Shown: positions 1 to 8,355 of the stretch, piece by piece
How positions within the stretch are numbered: position 1 is the stretch's first letter
Layout: each line of letters starts with the position of its first letter
NCBI GenBank assembly: GCA_965223115.1
Contig: OZ244982.1
Location: 1,674,001 to 1,738,000, forward strand
Direction of reading: 5' to 3'
Source: CBDCUI01 sp965223115
Lineage (GTDB): Bacteria > Pseudomonadota > Gammaproteobacteria > UBA4575
Length of the DNA: 64,000 bases
Program-made: the position numbers and the translations under genes
Notes under the pieces: generated by a model
What the model saw: only the letters and a program-made list of their open reading frames with translations
What the model was told of the DNA's origin: nothing
The model's database searches: none

Positions 1-572
1 CTTAATGCCTCAAACCCTTTTGTACGACTTTCGTCATCACGAAATTTAACCTGCAACTCGTTATCGTTTAACTTTACTGAAGTGCGACGAATGCCAGCAT
101 CACGCAATGTGGTTCGAAACGAAACCACATAACTGTTTAAGGCCTTTTTGATTGCAGCATCCATATCAACCTGCAAAAGGAAATGCACACCACCACGCAA
201 ATCCAAACCAAGATTCATTGGTGTCGCCCCCAAGGCACGTAACCAAGCAGGTGTTACTGGCGCTAGGTTTAATGCCACAATATGTCGCTGGTCTAACGTC
301 TCTTTAATTAATTCCTTGGCAAGTAATTGTTGCTCATCATTTTCGAAAAGCAGCAATAATTTATTCTTTTCCTGTTCTTCACGTTTAACCTCTATACCCT
401 TATCTTTTAATGCCGTTTGCAATGTAGCAAGAGTTGTCTCTGCTAATTCCCCGGATTGATGTGAAATCTGCACTGCAGGAGCGTTGGGATATAAATTTGG
501 TACGGCATACAGCGCTGCCACTGCAATTACAAATGCAATGAGCAGATATTTCCACAATGGATAATGATTCAT
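1..572 (-). CDS. secD: Protein translocase subunit SecD, N-terminal part (cut by window edge)
   Basis: SecD is an inner-membrane subunit of the SecDF-YajC complex, which uses the proton gradient to help pull exported proteins through SecYEG. The first 190 codons are present. The ATG at 572 opens a short cytoplasmic end, one membrane segment (about residues 8-27) and the start of the large periplasmic domain, with the family hallmark GLDLRGG at residues 122-128. The rest of the gene lies beyond base 1. It follows yajC by 59 bp on the same strand, the usual queA-tgt-yajC-secD order. Identification is firm from the motif and the neighbours. Confidence 0.95.
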   Translation of the reverse strand, partial: MNHYPLWKYLLIAFVIAVAALYAVPNLYPNAPAVQISHQSGELAETTLATLQTALKDKGIEVKREEQEKNKLLLLFENDEQQLLAKELIKETLDQRHIVALNLAPVTPAWLRALGATPMNLGLDLRGGVHFLLQVDMDAAIKKALNSYVVSFRTTLRDAGIRRTSVKLNDNELQVKFRDDESRTKGFEAL

Positions 573-631
573 CGGGACCACGATCTGTGTCTAACCTTTT
601 TTGTTATCTGTTTTAGAGATGTTTACGCAAC

Positions 632-958
632 TTATTCTTGCTTTAGCGAACCCTTAGGCAACACAGATGAGATAGAGTTCTTTTGCAGTTTAATGTGTAC
701 GCCTTCGGCTATTTCAACCTTAATTGAATTTTCTCCAACTTTTAAAACCTTACCCATCATGCCACCACTGGTAACCACTTCATCACCTTTAGATAAAGAG
801 CCAATCAGCTTTTGGTGATCTTTTTGGCGTTTTTGTTGTGGGCGTATAATCATGAAATACATAATGGCAAAAAATATGCCAATCATGATAAACATCGAAT
901 AACCTGGATTTGCAGGTCCGGTAGCCGTTTCGGCCATTGCATCTGATATTAAAAACAT
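632..958 (-). CDS. yajC: Sec translocon accessory subunit YajC
   Basis: A 108-residue single-span inner-membrane protein that associates with SecDF. One hydrophobic segment (about residues 21-39) ends in the family pattern IIRPQQKRQKDHQ, and the cytoplasmic part carries GDEVVTSGGMMGKV, both typical of YajC. Length is normal. It sits directly upstream of secD and downstream of tgt on the minus strand and is probably co-transcribed with secD. YajC is dispensable in E. coli, so its role here is accessory by analogy. Confidence 0.96.
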   Translation of the reverse strand: MFLISDAMAETATGPANPGYSMFIMIGIFFAIMYFMIIRPQQKRQKDHQKLIGSLSKGDEVVTSGGMMGKVLKVGENSIKVEIAEGVHIKLQKNSISSVLPKGSLKQE

Positions 959-1155
959 AAGCGTATTAGATTTAATCTTAAAATTTGCAGCGGCGTATTA
1001 TGCCATAGTATCTGTTTAGTGGGACTGAAGCGGAGTGAAAATGTTATGGGGAAAGCTTATGTAAGGTAATAATAGACGAAAAAATAGGATTTATTAGTTA
1101 TAAATGAGCATTTTGAGTCTATTTTTTTACACAACAGAAGCAAACACTATAATTG

Positions 1156-2259
1156 TCACTCTGTTTCAGACTGTTGGCGATAAAACTCCTGGCAATAATG
1201 ATCCAACTGTCCTTCAGTGATTGCCTGGCGTAGCTCATGCATAAGCGTTTGATAGTAATGTAAATTATGAATGGTATTCAGACGCACCCCCAGGATTTCG
1301 CCGCATTTATCCAAGTGCCTGAGATAAGAACGTGAATAATGTTGGCAGGTATAGCAACTACAACTCTCATCTATAGGGCGTGTATCCTCTCGATAGCGGC
1401 TATTACGAATCCTCAATAAGCCAAAGCGTGTATACAAGAAGCCAGTCCTTGCATTACGGGTAGGGATAACGCAATCAAACATGTCTACACCACGCTTTAC
1501 CGCTTCGATGATATCGTACGGTTTACCCACTCCCATCAAATAGCGTGGTTTATCCTTAGGCAAGTGCGAAATACTGGTCTCAAGCATAGCTTCTCGATCG
1601 CTTGCGTCTTCCCCAACCGATAAACCTCCAATGGCATAACCATCGAATTCCATATTCACTAGTTCGTTGGCACAATGTTGGCGTAAATCTGTATACATGC
1701 CACCTTGCACAATGCCAAACAAAGCACCGCTATGGTCACCATGTGCATCCTTACAGCGTTGCGCCCAGCGTAAAGACAACTCCATCGAAATCTTAGCTTT
1801 TTCAAATGTGGCTGGGTGTTCCGTACATTCATCCAGCACCATGATGACATCAGCATCCAATTGCTGTTGCACTTCAATGGCCAACTCCGGACTAAGAAAC
1901 ACCTTGGAACCATCCACAGGCGACTGAAATGATACCCCCTCTTCCGTCATCTTGCGCATGGCCGCTAAACTAAACACCTGAAAACCACCCGAATCTGTCA
2001 AGATTGGTCCCTGCCACTGCATAAAATTATGCAAACCTTGATGCAACTTAATCACTTTCATACCTGGACGTAACATTAAATGAAAAGTGTTACCCAAAAT
2101 AATTTGTGCGCCAATGCTTTGTAGTTCTTCAGGTGTCATCGCCTTCACCGTGCCATACGTGCCAACCGGCATAAATGCAGGTGTGTCGACTCGACCGCGC
2201 TCAAAACTTAAATAACCAACACGCGCCTGACCGTCCGTTGCATCCAATGTAAATTGCAT
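1156..2259 (-). CDS. tgt: Queuine tRNA-ribosyltransferase
   Basis: Tgt swaps guanine-34 for preQ1 in tRNAs with GUN anticodons, the first tRNA-level step of queuosine synthesis. The protein has 367 residues, normal for bacteria. Visible motifs are DSGGFQVFS (Asp89), DECTEHP (Asp143), the catalytic region MFDCVIPTRNART (Asp262) and the zinc-site cysteines C300, C302 and C305. It lies 28 bp after queA, whose enzyme performs the next step, and before yajC-secD. Together with queG at the far end of the window, three queuosine genes are present. Confidence 0.97.
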   Translation of the reverse strand: MQFTLDATDGQARVGYLSFERGRVDTPAFMPVGTYGTVKAMTPEELQSIGAQIILGNTFHLMLRPGMKVIKLHQGLHNFMQWQGPILTDSGGFQVFSLAAMRKMTEEGVSFQSPVDGSKVFLSPELAIEVQQQLDADVIMVLDECTEHPATFEKAKISMELSLRWAQRCKDAHGDHSGALFGIVQGGMYTDLRQHCANELVNMEFDGYAIGGLSVGEDASDREAMLETSISHLPKDKPRYLMGVGKPYDIIEAVKRGVDMFDCVIPTRNARTGFLYTRFGLLRIRNSRYREDTRPIDESCSCYTCQHYSRSYLRHLDKCGEILGVRLNTIHNLHYYQTLMHELRQAITEGQLDHYCQEFYRQQSETE

Positions 2260-2287
2260 ATAAGAAATTTATTTATTATTAGAATTA

Positions 2288-3307
2288 TCATTCAATGAAC
2301 ATAGCATCCCCATAACTATAAAAGCGATACTGTTGTTGCACTGCATGTCTATAAGCTGCCATAGTGGTTTCATAACCTGCAAAAGCACTCACCAACATCA
2401 ATAAACTGGATTTAGGTAAGTGAAAATTTGTAAGCAAGGCATCTACTACATTAAATTCAAAACCCGGATAGATAAACAAAGATGTATCACCGTCATAAGG
2501 GGCGATCCCTCCTTCTTTAGCCGCTGTCTCCAATGCACGCACAGAAGTAGTACCCACGGCAATTACGCGTCCACCCTTGGCTTTACATTTCTTAATTTGA
2601 TCACAAGTATTTTGCGACACGATTATGCGCTCGGCATGAATGGCATGTTCTTCGATATTATCAACACGCACTGGTTGAAAAGTACCCGCTCCTACATGCA
2701 AAGTTAAAAATGCCAAGTCGACACGTAACTTTCGCAGTTGATCTAACATCAGGTTATCAAAATGCAGTCCTGCCGTAGGTGCCGCCACTGCACCTTTTTG
2801 TCTTGCATAAATAGTTTGATAACGTTTTTTATCTTCCAGTTCATCACCACGATTAATATAAGGGGGCAATGGCACATGTCCATATTGTTCTAAGAATTCT
2901 CCAACATCTAAATCCTCATCAAACTCAACAATAAAAAAATCACCCTGCCGATCAATAACTTCTGCACTCACATCCATTTTAAAATAAATGCGTGTGCCCA
3001 CTTTTGGACTTTTGCTGGCTTTAATCTGCGCCAACATCCTGTGCAAGTCCAACATGCGTTCCATTAACAGCTCAACCTTGCCGCCTGAATCCTTATTACC
3101 ATACAAACGTGCTGGCACCACTTTTGTGTTGTTAAATACCAATAAATCATGAGTACGCAACAAACCCAGTAAATCAGTAAAACGCAAATCTGTAAATACA
3201 AAACCCTGTGCATGTAAATGCAATAAACGACTTGCAGTGCGATCTGGCAAAGGAAATTGCGCAATCAGCTCCGATGGAAGCGGATAGTCAAATTGATCGA
3301 GATTCAC
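2288..3307 (-). CDS. queA: S-adenosylmethionine:tRNA ribosyltransferase-isomerase
   Basis: QueA transfers and rearranges the ribosyl part of S-adenosylmethionine onto preQ1-modified tRNA to give epoxyqueuosine. The 339-residue length and the opening FDYPLPSELIAQFPL are typical. Other family blocks include LVFNNTKVVPARL, TAGLHFD, LHVGAGTF and VGTTSVRALE. It is the first gene of the queA-tgt-yajC-secD group and starts about 80 bp from tRNA-Leu(CAA), which is read in the opposite direction. Confidence 0.97.
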   Translation of the reverse strand: MNLDQFDYPLPSELIAQFPLPDRTASRLLHLHAQGFVFTDLRFTDLLGLLRTHDLLVFNNTKVVPARLYGNKDSGGKVELLMERMLDLHRMLAQIKASKSPKVGTRIYFKMDVSAEVIDRQGDFFIVEFDEDLDVGEFLEQYGHVPLPPYINRGDELEDKKRYQTIYARQKGAVAAPTAGLHFDNLMLDQLRKLRVDLAFLTLHVGAGTFQPVRVDNIEEHAIHAERIIVSQNTCDQIKKCKAKGGRVIAVGTTSVRALETAAKEGGIAPYDGDTSLFIYPGFEFNVVDALLTNFHLPKSSLLMLVSAFAGYETTMAAYRHAVQQQYRFYSYGDAMFIE

Positions 3308-3336
3308 GGGATGTAGTTATTATTAATGGTTAATAG

Positions 3337-3364
3337 TTGCTAGCATAGCAATATACGCTACACT
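3337..3364 (+). promoter_or_regulatory. Possible promoter of tRNA-Leu(CAA)
   Basis: A TTGCTA hexamer (3337-3342) and a TACACT hexamer (3359-3364) lie 16 bp apart, about 25 bp before the tRNA. Each matches the sigma-70 consensus at four of six positions. The position fits, but the match is only moderate. Confidence 0.4.
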
Positions 3365-3388
3365 AAACGATTGACTAAGCTCAAATAA

Positions 3389-3475
3389 GCCGGGGTGGCG
3401 GAACTGGTAGACGCGCCGGATTCAAAATCCGGTTCTGGAAACAGAGTGAGAGTTCGATTCTCTCTCCCGGCACCA
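3389..3475 (+). tRNA. tRNA-Leu (anticodon CAA)
   Basis: An 87-nt class II tRNA with encoded CCA end. The acceptor strands GCCGGGG and TCCCGGC pair over seven bases (one G-U). The anticodon stem CCGGA/TCCGG encloses the loop TTCAAAA, giving anticodon CAA (reads UUG). A long variable arm and a GTTCGATTC T-loop region are present. It stands between queA (opposite strand) and tRNA-Arg(CCT), 245 bp downstream. Confidence 0.97.
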
Positions 3476-3511
3476 AGAGTCTAGCAGGGCAACAAAAAAT
3501 GAACCAACCGA

Positions 3512-3660
3512 TATGGCCTAGCACTGCCCATCTAGCACGTTGATTAAAAAATAATTGTCGTTGTGGCCTAGCGCTTATAAAACCGCTAGATAATTGCTCT
3601 TAAGTAAAAGACCATATGGCTTAGCACTTATTATAAAGAGCTAAATTTTACACAAGAACT
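3512..3660 (+). repeat. Three degenerate ~51-bp repeat units between two tRNA genes
   Basis: The word TGGCCTAGCACT and close variants begin at 3514, 3564 and 3616, so the units are spaced 50 and 52 bp. Two units carry a local inverted repeat: CTAGCG/CGCTAG in the second and TTAGC/GCTAA in the third. Divergence between units is considerable. The stretch lies wholly between tRNA-Leu(CAA) and tRNA-Arg(CCT) and has no credible reading frame. Confidence 0.55.
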
Positions 3661-3720
3661 CATTCGGTATGTTCTAGCTCTTCTTATAATTATAATAACA
3701 CTTACACTAAATCTAACACC

Positions 3721-3797
3721 GCCCCGATAGCTCAGCTGGATAGAGCATCCCCCTCCTAAGGGGAAGGTCGTAGGTTCGACTCCTACTCGGGGCACCA
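3721..3797 (+). tRNA. tRNA-Arg (anticodon CCT)
   Basis: A 77-nt tRNA with encoded CCA. Acceptor strands GCCCCGA/TCGGGGC pair fully. The anticodon stem TCCCC/GGGGA holds the loop CTCCTAA, giving anticodon CCT (reads AGG). The T arm TAGGTTCGACTCCTA is standard. TATAAT hexamers at 3685-3690 and 3691-3696 could serve as -10 elements, but no clear -35 accompanies them. Confidence 0.97.
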
Positions 3798-4105
3798 GCT
3801 TTTATCTATTAATGTGCAATTTCATAGTTCGTATCTTCATCGAGGCACCATGCTTCATAACAAAAAACTGGTTTAACAGCCCAGTTCATATTACCAATAA
3901 ATAATTTCCCAATTACAATGAAATTTAGTCTGCTCAAATCATTTTCTAATAAAGATTAAGATTCCATATTGTTTACCCTATCCCATTTAATTAAGATCAA
4001 ATTTAAACCTAATAATTTTTTTCTTAAACAAAACTTTCACTGTAATTTTATTGACTATAAATTTCTCAACAATCAAAATAATCTTTTTTCAAATAAACAA
4101 AACCA
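3798..4105. other. Gene-free AT-rich stretch
   Basis: About 308 bp of very AT-rich sequence between tRNA-Arg(CCT) and the SnoaL-like gene. I see no reading frame with a credible start, no tRNA and no strong terminator hairpin. It probably holds the promoter of the downstream gene, but I cannot point to specific elements. Confidence 0.5.
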
Positions 4106-4486
4106 ATGATAAGCGAAAAACAAAAAACAGTTTTAATCGATGCAATAAACACTGCCAGTACAAATTGGCAAACCGCTTTTAACTCTGGTGATGCGGTGAG
4201 TTGTGCGGCGCAATATAAAAACAATGCGGTGATGCATGCACGCCCATTTGCTACATTTACCGGTACAAATGAAATTCAAACCTTTTGGCAAAATTTAATT
4301 AATGATGGTTTTAGTGATGTTGAATATATTGAACCTAATATTGAAGCATTAGATGAAACAAGTGTAGTGTTAACCTCGGCTTGGAAAATGAATAAAGCAC
4401 ATGGTGTAATCTACAGAGAACTTTGGGTGTTGCAAAATGATGGCAGCACAATGCTGCGTATCGATGATTTTGAAGCACAAGGCTAG
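4106..4486 (+). CDS. SnoaL/DUF4440-like (NTF2-fold) protein
   Basis: A 126-residue soluble protein with the features of the NTF2-like SnoaL/DUF4440 group: an N-terminal helix with WQTAFNSGD, a following AAQYKNNAVMH strand, FTGTNEIQTFWQNLIND, and a C-terminal sheet ending in MLRIDDFEA. Such proteins are small isomerases, cyclases or ligand-binding proteins, and the substrate cannot be told from sequence. The gene stands alone, with a hairpin after it and a separately promoted MarR gene beyond. No good ribosome binding site precedes the ATG. Confidence 0.7.
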   Translation: MISEKQKTVLIDAINTASTNWQTAFNSGDAVSCAAQYKNNAVMHARPFATFTGTNEIQTFWQNLINDGFSDVEYIEPNIEALDETSVVLTSAWKMNKAHGVIYRELWVLQNDGSTMLRIDDFEAQG

Positions 4487-4525
4487 CTTGCTTTCACTTT
4501 TTACATACAAATTTAAGCAAAAATA

Positions 4526-4545
4526 AAGGCCCATCCTTGGGCCTT
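4526..4545 (+). terminator. Hairpin after the SnoaL-like gene
   Basis: An 8-bp perfect stem (AAGGCCCA/TGGGCCTT) with a 4-nt loop lies 40 bp after the stop codon. No run of T follows on the plus strand, so it would be a weak intrinsic terminator or a transcript-stabilising hairpin. Confidence 0.45.
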
Positions 4546-4646
4546 GCAATTACTTCATGTTTTGCTAATAGGTGTTAATTGTAAACATGTATTTATACTT
4601 TTTTTCCTGACCTATATCAGTACTAAGTTCATTTAATAAACTGATA

Positions 4647-4736
4647 TTTTACAGTTGTTAACTATCTCGATCAGAAACTGTAAAACTTCGTAACATTGTT
4701 GTTTTAACACCGTTTGTTACGCCTTATTTGTGTTAC
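4647..4736. promoter_or_regulatory. Operator-like inverted repeats upstream of the MarR-family gene
   Basis: A perfect 10-bp inverted repeat TTTTACAGTT (4647-4656) / AACTGTAAAA (4676-4685) is followed by CGTAACA (4689-4695) facing TGTTACG (4715-4721) and another TGTTAC at 4731. All lie within 130 bp before the regulator's start. MarR proteins commonly bind such palindromes in their own promoters, so autoregulation is the simplest reading; this is inference. Confidence 0.45.
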
Positions 4737-4774
4737 AAAGATGACGTAAGTTCACAAGTGATTTTAAAGATCTT

Positions 4775-5233
4775 ATGAATGATGTAACACAAAATACGAG
4801 GTCAATATTTCCTATGATTTTAACTTTTGCAGACCGCCTTAACTCATTTGCTCGCACGACATTAAACAAAGAGTTGAACACACATGGCTTGAAGTTTAAT
4901 CAATGGCGACTGATTAATACCATCTATTCTAAGTCCATTTTTACACCTGCAAAAATTGCAGATGAGCTGATGATAGAACGTGCCACAGTGAGCCGTTATC
5001 TCGATCAGTTGGAAGAACTAGGTTGCATCGAGCGCGCACATAATCAAACCGATCGTAGAGTAGTAGATATTAAGCTGACCCCTAAAGGTATAGAGCTTGC
5101 TCAGCTTGGTATTTCATTGATGGATAATGCCTATCGAAATATGTTTTCGGATTTTTCTGAATCTGAGTACAACCAGTTAACCACTTTAATCGGTAAACTT
5201 GGGCAGAACATAGGCTCTACCATGCACCTATAG
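4775..5233 (+). CDS. MarR-family winged-helix transcriptional regulator
   Basis: A 152-residue protein with the MarR layout: N-terminal dimerisation helix, a winged helix with KIADELMIERATVSRYLDQLEELGCIERAHNQTDRR (the DRR wing motif is typical), and a C-terminal helix. MarR proteins are usually homodimeric repressors released by small aromatic ligands or oxidation. No cysteine-based sensor stands out. Inverted repeats upstream suggest self-regulation. No target gene is obvious, since the neighbours are a SnoaL-like protein and an envelope protein separated by a structured gap. Confidence 0.85.
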   Translation: MNDVTQNTRSIFPMILTFADRLNSFARTTLNKELNTHGLKFNQWRLINTIYSKSIFTPAKIADELMIERATVSRYLDQLEELGCIERAHNQTDRRVVDIKLTPKGIELAQLGISLMDNAYRNMFSDFSESEYNQLTTLIGKLGQNIGSTMHL

Positions 5234-5299
5234 CAACAGCCCCAATTTAGAACAAAATTTAGCCTGTATGGTGAGCTGAGTTTTGTGATCTAAGGAATC

Positions 5300-5438
5300 C
5301 CCTTAAGATTTTTAAGGGAAAGAATTTGTACCCTGCAAATTCTTACAAATATTTATGCACAAAAGCATAAATATGTTTGCGAATTTATTTTGTTCAAGCA
5401 ATACTTATTCGTATGTCGAAAAATTTCTTAATTCGACA
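5300..5438. other. Four consecutive perfect hairpins in an intergenic region
   Basis: Four inverted repeats follow each other: CCCTTAA/TTAAGGG (5300-5306 with 5312-5318), AAGAATTTG/CAAATTCTT (5320-5328 with 5336-5344), ATATTTATGC/GCATAAATAT (5349-5358 with 5365-5374) and TGTCGAA/TTCGACA (5414-5420 with 5432-5438). None is followed by a long T run. They fill the gap between the MarR gene and the OmpA/BON gene and could be a structured leader or a small RNA. Confidence 0.55.
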
Positions 5439-5470
5439 ATAACTATAACGAAAACCTTAAAAATTCGCAC

Positions 5471-6370
5471 ATGACTGATCAACGCTCTGGTAGCTGCATA
5501 CTATGTATGCTATTTCCTCTAATTCTTGGCCTGGCTGGGCTTTACGGTTTGTATTGGTGGGCCAAGCAAAGCAAAGCTGAATTTATAGAAAATGATTTGG
5601 GCATTAAAAGCGATACCCTGCTGTCTGAAAAACAGGTAGGGGGAGTCACAGTGAGTATGGATGGCCGCGACGCCACCTTGACCGGTACGGTGAAAAGCCA
5701 ACAGCGTTCAGAGGAAGTTGCAAACATCGTTGCTTCACTTGTGGGCATACGCAGTGTTGATAACCAACTTGAGCTTACAGACACACAAACGACTGAAGAG
5801 GCTAAAACAGAACCAAAAGCGACACTAGAAGCCGAACCAGGAATCGTTGAACCAAAAGTTATTGCAGCGCCAGAACCTGAAGTGACGCCTGACGTGACTG
5901 AGCCAGAAGTTACTGAGGAGCCCGAGGTGCTCACAATGCCCAAGAAAGAGCCTATTGCAGAAGTGGCAAGGGCGCCTGAAGTAACACAGGCGCCTACCGA
6001 AGTGGATGCCGTGAAGGAAATGCTTCATACCCTGAATCTATCCGGTATTACCTTTTTATTTGACAGTGATGAAATCACCCCTGAGGGCACCGTTGTGCTA
6101 GATGAAGTTGCCAGTATCTTAAATGAACATGCTCAATTTGATGCGACAGTGGAAGGCCACACGGACAGTACTGGTGATGATGCCCTCAACCTTGATTTGA
6201 GTCACCGACGCGCAATTTCCGTTATGAATTATTTGATTGACCATGGCATACAAGCCGAACGTTTGAGTGCTATTGGTTATGGTGAATCTAAACCGATTGC
6301 TTCTAATGATACACCCGAAGGTCGTGCTACTAATCGGCGTATTGATTTTGAAGTGACCAGGAGACAATAA
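5471..6370 (+). CDS. BON-OmpA envelope protein, inner-membrane anchored
   Basis: A 299-residue protein with a short cytoplasmic end, one membrane span (about residues 10-28), a BON-like domain (about 45-105, with the pattern ATLTGTVKSQQRSEEVANIVASL), a Pro/Glu/Val-rich linker (about 110-175) and a C-terminal OmpA-like peptidoglycan-binding domain (about 185-299; GHTDSTGDDALNLDLSHRRA and NRRIDFEV). It probably tethers the inner membrane to the cell wall. Its stop is one base before the next ATG, so the two genes form a tight operon. The upstream region is unusually rich in hairpins. Confidence 0.85.
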   Translation: MTDQRSGSCILCMLFPLILGLAGLYGLYWWAKQSKAEFIENDLGIKSDTLLSEKQVGGVTVSMDGRDATLTGTVKSQQRSEEVANIVASLVGIRSVDNQLELTDTQTTEEAKTEPKATLEAEPGIVEPKVIAAPEPEVTPDVTEPEVTEEPEVLTMPKKEPIAEVARAPEVTQAPTEVDAVKEMLHTLNLSGITFLFDSDEITPEGTVVLDEVASILNEHAQFDATVEGHTDSTGDDALNLDLSHRRAISVMNYLIDHGIQAERLSAIGYGESKPIASNDTPEGRATNRRIDFEVTRRQ

Positions 6371-6371
6371 C

Positions 6372-7979
6372 ATGAGCTATTTACTGACCCAAATTTTACT
6401 TTATTTAGCCATTGCAGCCGCTTTAGGTGTAGTGGTTGGCTGGTTTATGCGTCGCTGCACATGTAACCGTGATATCGCAACCATGCAAGATAAGCTTGAT
6501 CAAACGCAGACCGAGCTAGATCAGACACGCACCAAACTAAATCAAACACGCACCGAGCTAGAAGAAAAAATAGCTACACTAGAAACTGAAAAAGTTCAGC
6601 TCAGCACAGATTTTGATGCTCGCTATGCCAGTTTACAAGCAGAACATGATACGCAAGGTAAAGAATTAAGTTTGATGACTTCTCGCTGGCAAACCAATTT
6701 AGCAAAAGCAAAAGAGCTACCTAAATACCAGACTTGGTTGAAGAAAGTGCAAGGCATGTACCAACAAGCCTGTAACGAACGTGACATGTATTGCGATCTC
6801 ACCAGTCAGTACATCTCTTTACATACAGAGGCTAATCAAAAAGTTTCGCGCTTGAATAACCGGATTACACAATTTGAAACCACTAACAAACACTTAAGTG
6901 GCATGATTGAAAAGATCCAACGTTTGAACAGTAAAGTAACCACCTCTGAAAATGTCGTTAATAGCTTGTATGGCATGATCTCTCAGGTGCAGGGTAAATG
7001 GCGTAATGACCGCACAGATGCCATTCACTTACGTGAAATTACACCCAAATTAGAAGAAGAAAAAAATCATGCACAGTGGCGTTTGGCTGAGCTTGAGAAA
7101 AAATATACAGAGCAATTTCAAGAACAGGAAACCGCACATCAAACCCGCACCAAAGAACAAGAAGCTGCTCATCAGACTAAAATTAATGAAATGCAAAAAC
7201 GTATTGATGAATTAAAACCCTTAGAAGGTAGCTTACCTGGACAAGATACTAAGTTTAACCGCTTTATGGACAAGATCCGCTTAGTCGGCACGTCAAAAAA
7301 TTCTGTGCTTGGGCGCACTTATAAACAAATCGATGAAACCAAACGAGAGGCCAGCCAGAAAGAACGGGTGTTTGTAGATACTTGTGAAGAAAAAGATGCC
7401 ATCATTAACGATTTACGCGAACAAGTACGCACTGCGGAAAACCGTGCACAAGCCACTAGTGCGGCTGCCATTCAAGAAAGTACTGCGCGTGTAAGTGAAC
7501 TTGAAAAAGAACTACAAACCATGAATAACAGTTTGTCGTTACTACGTGAACATGAGCACACCATTGAGGCATTTAAACTAAAACTAGCCAGCATGCCTGC
7601 ACCCCGCACACGCAAAACTGTAACTGCAAAACCTGCCAAAAAGAAAGTGGAATCCAAACCCACTGCTACAAAGCCAGCCGCATCTAAACCTGCTGCTACA
7701 AAACCGGCTGAAGGTTTAAATGCTCCTGCCAAGGGTCTGAAAATTGCAGCTGCAAAAGTTAAAGATGATTTGAAATTAGTTAAGGGAATTGGTCCTGTAA
7801 TGGAGAAAAAATTAAACGAATTTGGGGTTTATTCTTTTGAACAATTAGGTCGCTTAAGTAAAGAAGACATTCAAGCCCTGGCTGATACACTAGGCAGTTT
7901 CCCTGGCCGCATCGAACGCGACAAATGGGTAGGCCAGTCTAAAAAACTATTCAAGGAAAAATACAACGGATCAATTTAA
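6372..7979 (+). CDS. Membrane-anchored coiled-coil protein with C-terminal helix-hairpin-helix
   Basis: A 535-residue protein: an N-terminal membrane span (about residues 4-25), long heptad-rich coiled coils (with repeated QTxLxQTRT units near 40-65, and further coils to about 420), a Lys/Pro/Ala-rich low-complexity linker (about 420-455), and a C-terminal helix-hairpin-helix-like domain (LVKGIGPVMEKKLNEFGVYSFEQL). Similar C-terminal domains occur in DNA-binding proteins and as tails of unrelated membrane proteins. It is translationally adjacent to the OmpA/BON gene, suggesting a shared envelope-spanning or nucleoid-tethering role, which is inference. It overlaps the next, convergent gene by 4 bp. 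Confidence 0.75.
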   Translation: MSYLLTQILLYLAIAAALGVVVGWFMRRCTCNRDIATMQDKLDQTQTELDQTRTKLNQTRTELEEKIATLETEKVQLSTDFDARYASLQAEHDTQGKELSLMTSRWQTNLAKAKELPKYQTWLKKVQGMYQQACNERDMYCDLTSQYISLHTEANQKVSRLNNRITQFETTNKHLSGMIEKIQRLNSKVTTSENVVNSLYGMISQVQGKWRNDRTDAIHLREITPKLEEEKNHAQWRLAELEKKYTEQFQEQETAHQTRTKEQEAAHQTKINEMQKRIDELKPLEGSLPGQDTKFNRFMDKIRLVGTSKNSVLGRTYKQIDETKREASQKERVFVDTCEEKDAIINDLREQVRTAENRAQATSAAAIQESTARVSELEKELQTMNNSLSLLREHEHTIEAFKLKLASMPAPRTRKTVTAKPAKKKVESKPTATKPAASKPAATKPAEGLNAPAKGLKIAAAKVKDDLKLVKGIGPVMEKKLNEFGVYSFEQLGRLSKEDIQALADTLGSFPGRIERDKWVGQSKKLFKEKYNGSI

Positions 7980-8305
7980 TCATAGCTTGATTTAACTACC
8001 GGGTTAAGGCGGTTCTCATAAAAAGTGACTGCCTCAGGTGTTAATAAAATGTGATCTCCGTTTTTTGCATACATCTTAAGACCTTCGGTATCTTTATAAT
8101 CCCAATGCCCAACGGGATCGTCATTTTGTCCTAATAAAACAAATTCTCGTGATTTAATTTTATCAGCAAAAATTATATTTGAACCTGTATCTTTCGAAAT
8201 AACGTCATAAAGCAAAAAACCTACAAATACAATAATAGCAATACGCATGGTGTTGACAATTCGTTCTAATTTTACAATGCGTTGTTCTAGTTCTACATTC
8301 GACAT
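7976..8305 (-). CDS. Small single-span membrane protein of unknown function
   Basis: A 109-residue protein with an N-terminal coiled-coil segment (ELEQRIVKLERIVNTM), one membrane span (about residues 22-40) and an extracytoplasmic part with the pattern KSREFVLLGQNDDPVGHWDYKDTEGLKMYAKNGD. That pattern resembles short beta repeats (residue stretches of the form REFVLxDxxG...) seen in bacterial surface and phage-tail-like proteins, but the match is loose. No function is assigned. Convergent with the coiled-coil gene; the stop codons overlap by 4 bp. Confidence 0.6.
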   Translation of the reverse strand: MSNVELEQRIVKLERIVNTMRIAIIVFVGFLLYDVISKDTGSNIIFADKIKSREFVLLGQNDDPVGHWDYKDTEGLKMYAKNGDHILLTPEAVTFYENRLNPVVKSSYD

Positions 8306-8355
8306 TATTGTTCTCCTAATAAATCAGCCATGTGATCTTGCTGATAGCCAGAATA

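Noticed and set aside
3512..3660. CRISPR array between the tRNA genes
   Set aside because: Only three diverged units, repeated word of about 12 bp, no uniform repeats and no cas genes anywhere in the window.
5542..5943. 133-codon minus-strand ORF opposite the BON-OmpA gene
   Set aside because: Serine/valine-rich translation mirrors the Pro/Glu-rich linker on the other strand; a shadow frame.
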